Source of the DNA: Bacteroidota bacterium
GTDB taxonomy: Bacteria; Bacteroidota; Ignavibacteria; UBA10030
Assembly: GCA_021813905.1 (NCBI GenBank)
Contig: JAKAJH010000018.1
Span: 1-51,832 of the forward strand
Reading direction: 5' to 3'
Length of the DNA: 51,832 bases
The notes beneath the pieces were generated by a model. The model searched no databases. It had not been told where the DNA came from and saw nothing but the letters and a program-made list of their open reading frames with translations. A program made the position numbers and the translations under genes. Below, in pieces: positions 1 to 11,026 of the stretch (position 1 is the stretch's first letter; every line of letters begins with the position of its first letter).

Positions 1-429
1 TCTTATCACGCACTGCTCCGAGACCGGTTCACGGCTGATGTGCAACGAACCGTCCTGCGCATTTCCGCCGACCGGCTGCGGCGGTGGCACGTCCCGGGCC
101 TGATTCTTCTTGGAGACGCCGCGCATACGATGTCGCCGTTCGGCGGTCAGGGGATCGCCGCAGCGCTTCAGGATGCCGCCGCGGCGGCCAATCACATCAC
201 CCACGCGTTCCGCGAAGGCATCCCGTTCACAGATCAGCTTGCCGCGCGCATTGAGCGCGACCGCCGGCCGGATGTCGCCAAAGCGCAGGCATCACAGCTC
301 CTCGAGGCGGAGCCGCTGAACATGACCAGGCCGGCACGCTGGATCTCCCTGGGCATCGTCACGCCGCTGTCGAAGTGGTTCTCGGGCCTGAAAAGCACTC
401 GCGGAAGAGCCGCAGTCGCACGCGGTTGA
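1..429 (+). CDS. FAD-dependent oxidoreductase/monooxygenase, C-terminal part (5' end outside window)
   Basis: The reading frame is open from the first base, so this is the 3' part (142 codons plus stop) of a gene that begins upstream. Around residues 35-56 it has the GDAAH motif followed by PFGGQGIAAALQDA. In PHBH-type FAD-binding-3 monooxygenases and geranylgeranyl-reductase-like flavoproteins this Asp contacts the FAD ribityl/pyrophosphate. The remainder is the helical tail usual for the family. The substrate cannot be told without the N-terminal FAD-binding and substrate domains. A 199-bp gap separates it from the next gene. Confidence 0.85.
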   Translation, partial: SYHALLRDRFTADVQRTVLRISADRLRRWHVPGLILLGDAAHTMSPFGGQGIAAALQDAAAAANHITHAFREGIPFTDQLAARIERDRRPDVAKAQASQLLEAEPLNMTRPARWISLGIVTPLSKWFSGLKSTRGRAAVARG

Positions 430-503
430 CGAGGCAATCACCGACGATGCGGTCGATCTTCGCCGGACGGCCCGAACGGTCTTCCCTGCGGAGTCCGGCT
501 GAA

Positions 504-522
504 ATCGGGACACGGTCCCGGT
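504..522. other. Short GC-rich hairpin after the flavoprotein gene
   Basis: CGGGAC (506-511), loop ACG and GTCCCG (515-520) form a perfect 6-bp stem, extendable by A-T and a T-G wobble. It lies 75 bases after the stop of the upstream gene and just before the promoter at 540. There is no T-run, so it is at best an imperfect terminator. Confidence 0.25.
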
Positions 523-539
523 CTGCCCGCCGAAGGAGC

Positions 540-568
540 TTGAATTCCGGAATGTGCCTCTCTATATT
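540..568 (+). promoter_or_regulatory. Sigma70-like promoter for the hydrolase/M28 pair
   Basis: TTGAAT (540-545), a 17-bp spacer and TATATT (563-568). The predicted transcript start near 575 gives a leader of about 54 nt to the ATG at 629. The layout matches other promoters read in this window (41112, 24602). Confidence 0.5.
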
Positions 569-628
569 GGTGCAGAGCACGGGCCGCCGCAGCGCGACCC
601 GCGCATCACCACCAGACGACGTGAGGCA

Positions 629-1552
629 ATGACCGGACTCCTCCCCGACCTGCTGATCATCTCCGTCCTGTTCCTCATCCAGGCGACATTCGTACTTCTC
701 GTCGCCGGGCCGCTCATTCTCCTCAAGCCGATGCGACGCACCCGGAAGTGGTACGCCCGCATCACCACATTGCTCGAGCCGGCCGATGCGGGGCTTCCGC
801 AGGAACAGGTAGCGATCGAGACCTTCGACGGTCTGCGCCTGGATGGCTGGCTCGTCGCTCGACCTGATCGGGCCCGCGGAACCATCATCTATCTGCACGG
901 TGTGGGTGACTGCAAGATCGGCGGAGTCGCATTCGCCCGCTTCCTGTACAACAAGGGATTCAACGTCCTTCTGTACGATTCGCGCGAGCACGGCGTCAGC
1001 GAAGGAACCTACTGCACGTACGGATTCTATGAGAAGCACGATCTCTCGTCAGCGATCGATCTGCTGCTGGCGCGATCCGACATCTCGGTCGGAAAGATCG
1101 GCGTATACGGCACGTCGATGGGGGCCGCCATCGCCATACAGGGTGCCGTGGTCGATCGACGCATTGCTGCGGTCGTCGCGGAAGGAAGCTTTACCGACCT
1201 GAAGACAATCTTCGTCGACTACCAGAAGCGCATCATCAAGCTGCCGTGGCACTTCCTCCGCAACGTCGCGCTGGTGCAGTCCCAGATGCTCGCCAACTTC
1301 AAGGCACGGCTGGTCTCACCCATCAATGATATCGGCCGGATCAAAGTGCCGATCCTGATCGTCCATGGCGCCGAAGACTCTTTCATCAAATCCGCGTATG
1401 CGCGCCGGCTCTACGACGCCGCCAACGAACCGAAGAAGCTTCTCCTCATCGAGAACGCCGACCATAACGATGTGTGGGAGATCGGCGGACTCGTCTACGA
1501 GGAGACCGTCAGCTCCTTTTTTGAAGAACATCTGACCTCCCGACCGTCATGA
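629..1552 (+). CDS. Membrane-anchored alpha/beta hydrolase
   Basis: A 307-residue protein of the alpha/beta-hydrolase fold (BEM46/ABHD-like serine hydrolases). An N-terminal hydrophobic helix (about residues 5-32) should anchor it in the inner membrane. The oxyanion region is YLHGVGD, the nucleophile elbow is GTSMGA (GxSxG), the acid is the Asp of HGAEDSF, and the catalytic His lies in ENADHNDV, so the triad is complete. An upstream in-frame start at 554 would add 25 Arg-rich residues. I prefer ATG 629, which follows a GTGAGG purine stretch and begins directly with the membrane helix. The stop overlaps the ATG of the next gene (ATGA), implying translational coupling with the M28 peptidase. 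The substrate is unknown; esterase, thioesterase or peptidase activity is possible. Confidence 0.85.
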   Translation: MTGLLPDLLIISVLFLIQATFVLLVAGPLILLKPMRRTRKWYARITTLLEPADAGLPQEQVAIETFDGLRLDGWLVARPDRARGTIIYLHGVGDCKIGGVAFARFLYNKGFNVLLYDSREHGVSEGTYCTYGFYEKHDLSSAIDLLLARSDISVGKIGVYGTSMGAAIAIQGAVVDRRIAAVVAEGSFTDLKTIFVDYQKRIIKLPWHFLRNVALVQSQMLANFKARLVSPINDIGRIKVPILIVHGAEDSFIKSAYARRLYDAANEPKKLLLIENADHNDVWEIGGLVYEETVSSFFEEHLTSRPS

Positions 1553-3840
1553 ATCATTCCCGCATTCTCTCCGTCGGCCTGATGCTGGCCACGTTCTTCC
1601 ACATCGGCAACGCACAGACACCGTTCTCGGGCGACAGCGCCGCCGCGGTTCTTCGTGTCATCGCGGGCGACATCGGTCCCCGGCCCATGGGATCCCCCGC
1701 CGAGCAACGGGCGATGGAGTACGGATTGAGCCGGTTCCGGAGCTTCGGCCTGGAGACGCGACTCATGCGGATGGATGCGACCGGCTCCGAAGATGGCGGA
1801 CGGATGGTCAACACACGAAGCGGCGCCGCCGTGGGCATTCTGCACGGCAAGTCCGGCCGCATCATTGTGATCGGCGGACATATCGATTCCGCGTCACCGG
1901 AGATTCCGGGTGCGAACGACGACGGTTCCGGCGCAGCGACCGTTATCGAGCTGGCTCGCGTCCTCGCGAAGCGCGACCATCAGTCCACGTTCGTCTTCTG
2001 TCTATTCGGCGGCGAAGAACAGGGACTGCGCGGCTCCGAGTTCTTCGTCGACAATTTTCCGGAGATCGACAGCGTCGCGCTGATGCTCCAGGTCGATATG
2101 GCCAATGGATCGGACTGGCTGATCCCTCTCGTCGATGTGTACCGCAAGAGCGCTCCCCCGTGGCTGGTGCGAGCCGCGTACGAAGACTATGCCGCGCTCG
2201 GTTATTCCGGCATGTCATATCCGACCGCGTTCTTGACCCTGAACAATCTCACGCCGTCGGGCGGCATCGGCTCCGACCACATGCCGTTTCTGCGCCGCGA
2301 CATCCCCGCGATCGACTTTACGTCGGACATGAACGATCCGATCCACACGCCGCAGGACAACCTGGCGCTCTTCCGGTTCCCGGGACTCAAGCGGAGTGGC
2401 GACCTGGTTTATCGGCTGGCGGAGCGATTTGACGGAGGCGTACCGGAAGAGAAGACGGCTCAGTACTTCCTGTTCGATCTGTTCGGGCGGCCGTTCTTTA
2501 TTCCGCTGTGGGTCCTGAACGGGATCATCGTGCTTTCGCTGATCGTGGGCGGATTTTCCGTCGCGCGCGTCCGTCTGCGCCGGATGGAGACCGATCGCGC
2601 CGCCCGCCCGAAGGTGCCCGCGCTCAAGCTGTTCCTGCTCATGCTCGTCATCCAGGCGTTCGCGTGGCTCTCGGAGAATGTCATCAGCCTAGTCAAAGGT
2701 GACCGCTTTCCGTGGCTGAGCGATCTGAACAGTCACTACCTGCTCGGCTTCCTCGCTGCCATCCTTGGGATCCACCTCTCGCTCCGCATGGCGCCCGCAC
2801 TGCGACTGTCGGCAGATCCGTACCGCTGGCATCTGCGGGCGGTGATCTGGCTGGCCGTCCTTACGCTGCTCTTCGCGCTGGCCGGAAGCGCTCTCGCGTT
2901 CTATCCGGCGTTCGCACTGCTGTGCGTGTCGCTGGCGATGCTTTCCCGCATCCGCTGGCTGCAATTCGCGTTCTGGCTGCTTGCCCCCTATCCGATGTTC
3001 CGCCTGGCATTTTCCGACGGTTGGCCGCTGTTTGCGCGTACGCTGGTCCTTCAGGGGGTTACGTTCTCACCCGCGCAGGATGCTGTGCTCACGATCGTGC
3101 TGATCCTGCTCTTCGCACTCTGGGCGTTTCCCTTCCTGCTCAGTTTCGCGGCCGTGCATCGTGACACCCGAACGCCGGCGATCGCCTGGCTGAAATCCAG
3201 GCAGGCCGGATGGATCGCGGCGGGCGTCACCGGGCTGTGGGCGATCGTTCTCGTGATTCGTCCGACGTTCTCCGATTCATGGAGGCAGGAGATCCGGATC
3301 GAACAAACCGTGGACCTCACGGCCGGTACGACTCGCGGTTGGGTCCGGAGCGCGGAATATTTGAAGGGCGCCACAGTAACCGTGAATGGCGTCGACACGA
3401 TGATCACCACCCGTGCGCGGGAAGTTCCGCTGTTCGACCGCGCCAGCGTTGACAGCAGCTGGATCATCGCGCAACGGACGGTCACGCTCACGGGAGCGGA
3501 TTCGATGCAGCGGTATGGGATCGTGCTGAATCTTGCGATGAAGGCCCGTCCATACACGCTGGCCGTCACGTATTCCGCCGGACGTCGTTCACTCGACAGT
3601 GTTTCTTCGCTGCTGGCCACAACACAAACGAGCCGATCCGTGACCGTGCGATGGTATTCCTTCCCCGACTCGGTCCTTACCCTTCCGATCGCATTCACCG
3701 TCCACGGCCCTGACACGCTGATGGAATCGATCGAGGCGACATTCGTGCAGCAGGCGGTTCCGGTTCGCGCAACGCGGGAGAGCGCAAACGTGTCCTCGCG
3801 GACGATCGTGCGGAAGTCAACCGCGGTTGCGAGACCGTGA
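1549..3840 (+). CDS. M28-family zinc metallopeptidase with polytopic membrane domain
   Basis: A 763-residue protein. A signal peptide ending near NAQ (residues 21-23) leads into an M28 aminopeptidase domain (about 25-300). All expected zinc and catalytic residues are visible: H111-x-D113, D124 in GANDDGSG, E156-E157 in GGEEQG, D183 in QVDMAN and H266 in IHTPQD. Residues from about 315 to 560 hold roughly seven or eight hydrophobic helices, and a soluble beta-rich tail (about 585-763) ends the protein. This matches the general plan of M28 peptidases fused to a membrane domain, with the catalytic domain outside the cytoplasm. The start ATG overlaps the hydrolase stop (ATGA), so the two genes form an operon. 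The aminopeptidase role follows from the family; the substrate is unknown. Confidence 0.88.
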   Translation: MNHSRILSVGLMLATFFHIGNAQTPFSGDSAAAVLRVIAGDIGPRPMGSPAEQRAMEYGLSRFRSFGLETRLMRMDATGSEDGGRMVNTRSGAAVGILHGKSGRIIVIGGHIDSASPEIPGANDDGSGAATVIELARVLAKRDHQSTFVFCLFGGEEQGLRGSEFFVDNFPEIDSVALMLQVDMANGSDWLIPLVDVYRKSAPPWLVRAAYEDYAALGYSGMSYPTAFLTLNNLTPSGGIGSDHMPFLRRDIPAIDFTSDMNDPIHTPQDNLALFRFPGLKRSGDLVYRLAERFDGGVPEEKTAQYFLFDLFGRPFFIPLWVLNGIIVLSLIVGGFSVARVRLRRMETDRAARPKVPALKLFLLMLVIQAFAWLSENVISLVKGDRFPWLSDLNSHYLLGFLAAILGIHLSLRMAPALRLSADPYRWHLRAVIWLAVLTLLFALAGSALAFYPAFALLCVSLAMLSRIRWLQFAFWLLAPYPMFRLAFSDGWPLFARTLVLQGVTFSPAQDAVLTIVLILLFALWAFPFLLSFAAVHRDTRTPAIAWLKSRQAGWIAAGVTGLWAIVLVIRPTFSDSWRQEIRIEQTVDLTAGTTRGWVRSAEYLKGATVTVNGVDTMITTRAREVPLFDRASVDSSWIIAQRTVTLTGADSMQRYGIVLNLAMKARPYTLAVTYSAGRRSLDSVSSLLATTQTSRSVTVRWYSFPDSVLTLPIAFTVHGPDTLMESIEATFVQQAVPVRATRESANVSSRTIVRKSTAVARP

Positions 3841-4005
3841 AGGCGGCGACGGAACCGAAAATCGGACAGTCGGGGAAACAGCGGGGAGACAGAACAGGCG
3901 CGGGTGGCACCCTGCAGCGAATCACCGGATGACTGTTAACAACCGACTTGTTTCACGCAGCTCACAATACCCCCCTTCCCCCTTTTCATTTTTCATTTTG
4001 AATTT
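3841..4005. other. Convergent intergenic spacer with T-rich tail
   Basis: This is the tail-to-tail gap between the M28 peptidase and the methyltransferase. The first half has ordinary base composition. From about 3966 to 4012 it becomes a C-run followed by a strongly T-rich tract (TTTCA-type repeats), quite unlike the GC-rich surroundings. I see no gene or clear stem-loop. The tract may help end transcription on the plus strand. Confidence 0.4.
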
Positions 4006-5448
4006 CTAATTGCTCTTCCTCTCCAGCACCGCCACATTCTCCACATGGTAGGTGTGCGGGAACATGTCCACCGGCCGGACCTTGACGAGGCGATAGCGTT
4101 CGGCGCAAAGCTGCTTCAGATCACGCGCCTGCGTCGCCGGATTGCAGCTGACGTACACGATACGGCGTGCATCCAGTCCCACCACCTCATCAACGACCTT
4201 CGGGTGCATGCCGCTGCGCGGCGGATCCACCACGACGACAGTCGGCCGCGGAAGGTCGTTCATCCACTCCGTATTCTTCGTCAGCCGGTCCTTCAGATCC
4301 CCCTCGACGAATGCGCAGTTCGTGATCCCGTTCTCACCGGCGTTCTTCTCCGCATCCCGGATCGCGCTCGCGACGGATTCCACGCCGACCACCCGACGCA
4401 CCGCATCGGCGAGATACAAAGCGATCGTGCCGGTGCCAGAGTAAAGATCATAGACAACATCGTCGGGGACAAGCTCCGCGAACTCTCTCGCTGTCTGATA
4501 GAGCCGCTCCGCTTGCGGAACATTCGTCTGGAAGAATGAACTTGCCGAAACCTTGAAGCGCAGGCCGCCGATCTCTTCGCGGATGAATCCTTCACCCAGA
4601 TAGATCTCTTCGCGCTGACCGAACGCGATCTGAGCCCGGCTGCTGTTGATGGTATTCACTACGGTCGTCAGGTCCGGCACTTCCGCCAGCAGCATCCGCG
4701 TGTACGCGCGCATGATCTCCGGCTCGTTCGAGTAGGTCACCAGGTTGACCATCCGCTCGCCGGTTCGTTTGCTTTCCCGGATCACGAGGAACCGCAGGTA
4801 TCCCTCCTCCTCCTCCGGTTGATGAACGGTGAGATTGTGCTGGCGCGCGAATTCCCGTGTGGCGTTCAGAATGCGGTTGGAGGTGGGCGACTGCAACTGA
4901 CAGTCGTCGATCTCAAGCACCTTGTCGTACCGCTGGGGCACGTGCAGTCCGAGATAGACCGCCGAGACCGCCGGTGATTCCCCCTCATCGTGCGAGACGG
5001 GCTTCTCAATGAGCCATTGTTTCCGCGAGAACGAGTATTCCATCTTCCCGCGATAGAAATATGCGTGTTCCGATCCGACGATCGGCTCGACGGGCACGCC
5101 AGTGAATCCGCCGATTCGCTCCAGCGCGTCGACGACATGCTGCTGCTTGAACCGGAGCTGAGCGGCATATTCGACCTGTTGCCAGCGGCAGCCGCCACAC
5201 ACGCCGAAATGGCGACACCGCGGTTCCACGCGAAGCGGCGAGGGGGTGAGCACGCGGGTCAGCGTCGCCTCGGCAAATGAGCGCTTGACCGCAGTGACCC
5301 GAACAAGCGCCGTATCCCCCGGGACAGCCCGTTCGACGAAGAGCACCATACCTTCGTGCCGCGCCACCGCCTTGCCTTCGAATGCGGCGTCCGTCAGGTG
5401 GACGGTGATTTCATCGCCCCGATGCAGATGTGGTCGTTCCACGGTCAA
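4006..5448 (-). CDS. rlmD: 23S rRNA (uracil-5-)-methyltransferase, RlmD/RumA family
   Basis: A 480-residue SAM-dependent RNA m5U methyltransferase. An N-terminal TRAM (OB-fold RNA-binding) domain spans about residues 8-65. Next is the iron-sulfur cluster signature C-x5-C-x2-C in RCRHFGVCGGCRW, with the fourth Cys probably in EIDDCQ. The Rossmann methyltransferase core has YDLYSGTGTIALY (SAM motif I), the DPPRSG motif and the nucleophile Cys of YVSCNPAT. An intact cluster favours RlmD/RlmCD-type enzymes (U1939 and/or U747 of 23S rRNA) over TrmA, which lacks it; the exact target uridine is inferred. The start is a TTG that overlaps the upstream stop (TTGA, 5445-5448), so translation is probably coupled to the DUF5916 gene. 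A GTG two codons in is an alternative. Confidence 0.9.
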   Translation of the reverse strand: MTVERPHLHRGDEITVHLTDAAFEGKAVARHEGMVLFVERAVPGDTALVRVTAVKRSFAEATLTRVLTPSPLRVEPRCRHFGVCGGCRWQQVEYAAQLRFKQQHVVDALERIGGFTGVPVEPIVGSEHAYFYRGKMEYSFSRKQWLIEKPVSHDEGESPAVSAVYLGLHVPQRYDKVLEIDDCQLQSPTSNRILNATREFARQHNLTVHQPEEEEGYLRFLVIRESKRTGERMVNLVTYSNEPEIMRAYTRMLLAEVPDLTTVVNTINSSRAQIAFGQREEIYLGEGFIREEIGGLRFKVSASSFFQTNVPQAERLYQTAREFAELVPDDVVYDLYSGTGTIALYLADAVRRVVGVESVASAIRDAEKNAGENGITNCAFVEGDLKDRLTKNTEWMNDLPRPTVVVVDPPRSGMHPKVVDEVVGLDARRIVYVSCNPATQARDLKQLCAERYRLVKVRPVDMFPHTYHVENVAVLERKSN

Positions 5449-7841
5449 TAGCTCAGCCAGTAACTCATCTTCAGCATCACCACATTATCCGCTCCGATGT
5501 CGAAGACATCGGCCACGCTTTTCCCCAGAGGCCGCCCGTAGGCCTGCGTGCGGCCGGCACGCGACTGCGACCAGACCAGATAGAGTGTGCTGCCGGGCAG
5601 ATACTCCCATCGGAGGACCAGATTCGAATTCAGAAAGACATCATGCGCGTCCGGTGCCGCGATGGCGTACGGCACGAATGCCGCCGGGGAGACGATGCGC
5701 GCCGTGTGTTCATACCGCTGTTCGGCGATGAAGAGCTGCACGTACCACTGCAGCGTGAGATCGCGCGTGAACACCCACGATCCCCGGGAGGTCAGGTCCC
5801 AATAGCCGGCAGAGCGGTCGCCGAACACGCTCACTTCTCCGGCTGTGACCGTCGTATCAAGGGCGTTGGTCATCCACGCGAACTCCCGTCTGCGCTGCGC
5901 ACGCTCCGCCTGCACACTGAAGGTCAGATTGGTCAGCACTTTCACCTCGACCGCCGCCCGCAGGTCCAGTTCCGTCGCTCCCCGCGTGTCGTCGCTGAAG
6001 GACGTTTCCGCCTCACCGACTACGCTGTTTCGCGAATCGGAGTGTACTTCAAGCGTCAGACCCCGGGTGGCCGGTTTGCGATACCAGCCGAATCCGCGCG
6101 ACTCCCGATCGTCGTACAGTCCGCCGTCGTACTTCATCCGCGCCTCCAGCACCCAGTAGTTGGCGAACTCCATCTCCCCCTCGACGCCGATCCCGTTGCC
6201 CAGATCAGCGCCGTCGAAATTGCGGCGGGAATTGTGGGAAGCCTGCACATGCCAGCTCCGGTACCACTCCGCCGGCCGATCCTCGCGATACTGCACTTCG
6301 AGTGAAGAACCGAAATCGTTCGGACGACGGAAGTAGCCGACGTCGTTGATGTAGAATCCGGGCGACGTGTAGTCCACCGACACGCCTCCGCGCCAGTGCT
6401 CGCCGCCGTCCTTCCACAATCCGATCTTCCCGGCCGAGCCGTCGCGCGGCACGCCGTTCGGCATCGCATGGGATGCCGCCCAGAAACCGTCGAGCCGGTA
6501 GGACGCATCCGCGGTCTTCAGGTTCCAGTCCAGTCCTCCGGTGTACGCAGGCAACCGTCCGTCACGATGGACGCCGGTCAGGATCATTCCGACATTCGAA
6601 CCGTCGAGCACGTCCTGCCGCACGCGCACGAGCGCGTAGTTCGACAGGGGTTCCACGTCCTGGTTGTACGCACGCCCCTGCGCGTCCATCAGCCGCGCAT
6701 CCTCCCGCCCCGTCACCGACTCCAGAACGCCGAACGATAATCCTCCCGTCGTCTTGCCCGACACTTTCGCCGCTCCGAGAATCGTCGCAAAATGCGGCTG
6801 GCTCAGGATCGCGCCGCTGTCGGGCGCATCCGCTTCGAGCGGCCGTCCGATCCGCCGTGAATAGAAGAGCCCTGATCCTCCACCGAACGTATTGAACTGG
6901 AAAATCTGAGAGCCTTCGACAAAGAACGGTCGCTTCTCCGGATAGAACGTTTCGAATGTGGAGAGATTGAGGACTTCCGGGTCTGCCTCCACCTGACCGA
7001 AATCCGGATTGAATGCCGCATTGATCGTCAGGTCCGTGGAAGGATGGTACGTCAGGTCAACCCCGGCATTGCCGGTCAGTTGCTTCCCCGTGGGGTACTC
7101 CGGCGAAACCGGTACCATGCGTTCCGTGCCGAGCACGTACGGAAGGACCTCCACACCAGACGGGGCCGGGATGTTCCGAAGGCCGACCAGGTGACCGAAC
7201 CGCGAGGTCCATCCGCTCTCGCTCTTGGGGATGAGGACCCAATAATCCGACTCCTTCTTTCGCGAGATCTGCCGAAGGATCTGGAGGCCCCAATCTTGCT
7301 CCGCGGCGGGCGAGAAGCGCAGGGCACGGAAGGGGATCCGAAACTCGGCCGTCCAGCCTTCCGGCGTGATCCGTGTCCGCACATCCCACACCACATCCCA
7401 CGACGCGTCTTCACTCCGTCCGTCATCATACTGCTGGATGTCGGTCTTGACGCCCGCGGCACTCACCGAAAATTCGACGTTCGTCTGGTGATCATGAAAC
7501 GTGTCGATCCGGAGAGAGACTCCGTCGGCTTCCACTTCGTCGTCGCGCCGGGCGAGTCGCGCAACGATGCCGAGGGGTTCGGCATCCCGCATGATGCACG
7601 CGACGTAGAGCGCATCGTCATCGTAGAGGAACCGCACTTCCGTGGGCTCCGATGCCGGCGCACCTTCGACCGGCACGAGCTGAAGAAAGCCGCCGGCCAC
7701 GGGAGCCCGCTGCCAGTCAGGCTCATCGATCCGGCCGTCGATCACCGGCGGGACGGCGGTCCGCACCGCCATGATGGATTTGGTCGATGAACCGGCCGCC
7801 AGCATGACCGGGATAAGCAGCAGGAGAAGTGCAATTCGCAT
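5445..7841 (-). CDS. DUF5916 outer-membrane protein with N-terminal CBM9-like domain
   Basis: A 798-residue exported protein. The start at 7841 (MRIALLLLL) gives a clean signal peptide; an upstream in-frame start at 7874 would add 11 residues with no benefit. After the signal peptide, residues about 25-210 resemble a CBM9/DOMON-like beta-sandwich (VIDGRIDEPDW, then DDALYVACIM). The remaining roughly 580 residues are alternating aromatic beta-strands typical of DUF5916, probably an outer-membrane barrel ending in an aromatic residue (WLSY). The function of DUF5916 is not established; sugar or polymer binding at the surface has been suggested from the CBM9-like part. It lies just downstream of a hairpin (7861-7893) and is coupled to rlmD. 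No Shine-Dalgarno is visible. Confidence 0.82.
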   Translation of the reverse strand: MRIALLLLLIPVMLAAGSSTKSIMAVRTAVPPVIDGRIDEPDWQRAPVAGGFLQLVPVEGAPASEPTEVRFLYDDDALYVACIMRDAEPLGIVARLARRDDEVEADGVSLRIDTFHDHQTNVEFSVSAAGVKTDIQQYDDGRSEDASWDVVWDVRTRITPEGWTAEFRIPFRALRFSPAAEQDWGLQILRQISRKKESDYWVLIPKSESGWTSRFGHLVGLRNIPAPSGVEVLPYVLGTERMVPVSPEYPTGKQLTGNAGVDLTYHPSTDLTINAAFNPDFGQVEADPEVLNLSTFETFYPEKRPFFVEGSQIFQFNTFGGGSGLFYSRRIGRPLEADAPDSGAILSQPHFATILGAAKVSGKTTGGLSFGVLESVTGREDARLMDAQGRAYNQDVEPLSNYALVRVRQDVLDGSNVGMILTGVHRDGRLPAYTGGLDWNLKTADASYRLDGFWAASHAMPNGVPRDGSAGKIGLWKDGGEHWRGGVSVDYTSPGFYINDVGYFRRPNDFGSSLEVQYREDRPAEWYRSWHVQASHNSRRNFDGADLGNGIGVEGEMEFANYWVLEARMKYDGGLYDDRESRGFGWYRKPATRGLTLEVHSDSRNSVVGEAETSFSDDTRGATELDLRAAVEVKVLTNLTFSVQAERAQRRREFAWMTNALDTTVTAGEVSVFGDRSAGYWDLTSRGSWVFTRDLTLQWYVQLFIAEQRYEHTARIVSPAAFVPYAIAAPDAHDVFLNSNLVLRWEYLPGSTLYLVWSQSRAGRTQAYGRPLGKSVADVFDIGADNVVMLKMSYWLSY

Positions 7842-7860
7842 GAGATGGAGATGGAATGAA

Positions 7861-7893
7861 AAGCCTCCGGACACACCGCCGGCCGGAGGCTTT
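7861..7893 (-). terminator. Intrinsic terminator-like hairpin after the phosphohexomutase gene
   Basis: AAGCCTCCGG (7861-7870) pairs perfectly with CCGGAGGCTT (7883-7892) across a 12-nt loop. Read on the minus strand the stem is followed by a short T-run (CTTTTC). It sits between the phosphohexomutase stop (7917) and the DUF5916 start (7841), so it should end the enolase/mutase transcript. Because only 19 nt remain before the DUF5916 ATG, that gene either has a promoter upstream of the hairpin or depends on read-through. Confidence 0.75.
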
Positions 7894-7916
7894 ACGATGA
7901 ATCCGCGTGCGATCTG

Positions 7917-9314
7917 TCAGACGGACCGTGCCGCCGTCAGCAGCGCCTCGACGCGCTCGGGCGTGTCGGCTTCGGCGTAGAACCGGATCAGCGGCTCCGT
8001 GCCCGATGCGCGGACAAGCACCCAGCCCTGGTCCACGAAGAGCTTGAACCCGTCCTTCGTCTCCACACGCACGACAGGGAGACCGGCGATCTGCTTCACG
8101 CCCTTCCTGTAGACCTTCAGGATCCGCTGCTTCTCCTTCTCCGTCAGGTGCGCGTCGTACCGGTTGAAGTAGTGCCAGCCGAACTCGTCCATCAGCTCCG
8201 CGACGAGCTCGCTCAGTTTCTTGTGCCGCACCGCCATCACTTCGCAGAGAAGCAAGCCGACGTACGTTCCGTCCCGCTCCGGCAGATGGCCTTTGATCCC
8301 GAGGCCGCCGCTTTCTTCCGCCGCGATCAGGATGTCGCGCTCGGTCATGAGCCGGCAAAGGTACTTGAATCCGACCGGCGTCTCGTGCAGCGTGAGCCCG
8401 TACGCGGCGCACATCTTGTCGATCAGCTGGCTGACCGAGAACGACTTCGCGACTTCGCCTGTCCACCGTTTCTGCTGCGAGAGATACTTCAGCAGAATGG
8501 CGAAGATGCGGTGCGAGTCCACGAAATTGCCCTTCTCATCGAAAGCCCCCACACGGTCCGCGTCCCCGTCCGTCGCAATACCGATGTCGCACCGCTGCCG
8601 GACGACCTCTGCCCGCAACTGTTCCAGATGCTGCGGCAGCGGCTCCGGATGGGAGCCGCCGAACGACGGATTGTAGGTACCACGCAATGAGACGGTCAGC
8701 GGGACGATCCGGTCCATCACGCCCATTCCGGCGCCGTGCATGGCATCGTACGCAATGCGGAATCCCGCCCGCTTGATCAGTTCAACGTCCATCTTCTTCC
8801 GGACATCCTCAACGTACGCGGCGGTAAAATCCATCGTTCGGATCTTCCCCGCCTTCAACGATTCCGCGTACGACTTTCCCGCCGGCAGTTTGTTCTTGAA
8901 GACCCGTGCCAGTTCTTTCTCGACCTTCGCGACCATTTCCGGATGCGCCGGTCCGCCGAAGTCTCCTTTGATCTTGAAGCCGTTGTACTCCGCCGGATTG
9001 TGGCTCGCGGTAATCACCACGCCGCCGGCGGCGCCGAGATTTCTGGTCAGCAGCGACACCATCGGAGTCGACGAGATCGCGTCCGAAATGATCACGCGGA
9101 TCCCGCGATTCGCCAGCACCTCTGCGGTCTTCTCCGCGAATTCCCGGGACAGGAAGCGGGCGTCGTAGCCGATCACGATGCCTTTCCTGATCTTCTTGTG
9201 CTTCCGGAAGTAATTCGCCGTCGCCAACGCCACTTTCGCCACGTTGTCGAACGTAAAATCGGCGGCGATCACTCCGCGCCACCCGTCCGTTCCGAATTTG
9301 ATTGGAAGAGCCAT
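7917..9314 (-). CDS. Phosphoglucomutase/phosphomannomutase family phosphohexomutase
   Basis: A 465-residue alpha-D-phosphohexomutase interconverting hexose 6- and 1-phosphates. Four family landmarks appear in order: the phosphoserine loop TASHNPAEYNG, the Mg-binding DGDADR, the sugar-binding EESGG loop and the phosphate-binding RASGTEP near the C-terminus. The N-terminal FGTDGWRG is also typical. The start is set at ATG 9314 (MALPIKFG), which has GGGA about 9 nt upstream; a TTG two codons earlier is less likely. It follows enolase by 42 nt on the same strand and ends at a hairpin terminator. Whether glucose, mannose or glucosamine phosphate is preferred cannot be told from these motifs. Confidence 0.92.
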   Translation of the reverse strand: MALPIKFGTDGWRGVIAADFTFDNVAKVALATANYFRKHKKIRKGIVIGYDARFLSREFAEKTAEVLANRGIRVIISDAISSTPMVSLLTRNLGAAGGVVITASHNPAEYNGFKIKGDFGGPAHPEMVAKVEKELARVFKNKLPAGKSYAESLKAGKIRTMDFTAAYVEDVRKKMDVELIKRAGFRIAYDAMHGAGMGVMDRIVPLTVSLRGTYNPSFGGSHPEPLPQHLEQLRAEVVRQRCDIGIATDGDADRVGAFDEKGNFVDSHRIFAILLKYLSQQKRWTGEVAKSFSVSQLIDKMCAAYGLTLHETPVGFKYLCRLMTERDILIAAEESGGLGIKGHLPERDGTYVGLLLCEVMAVRHKKLSELVAELMDEFGWHYFNRYDAHLTEKEKQRILKVYRKGVKQIAGLPVVRVETKDGFKLFVDQGWVLVRASGTEPLIRFYAEADTPERVEALLTAARSV

Positions 9315-9356
9315 CGTCAATCCCGTTGAATGAACAATGTGCCGGTCATCCGGCCG

Positions 9357-11026
<1,670 letters not shown>

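Noticed and set aside
3966-4012. T-rich tract as a repeat element or attachment site
   Set aside because: I found no second copy in the window and no flanking duplication; it is more likely a low-complexity spacer.
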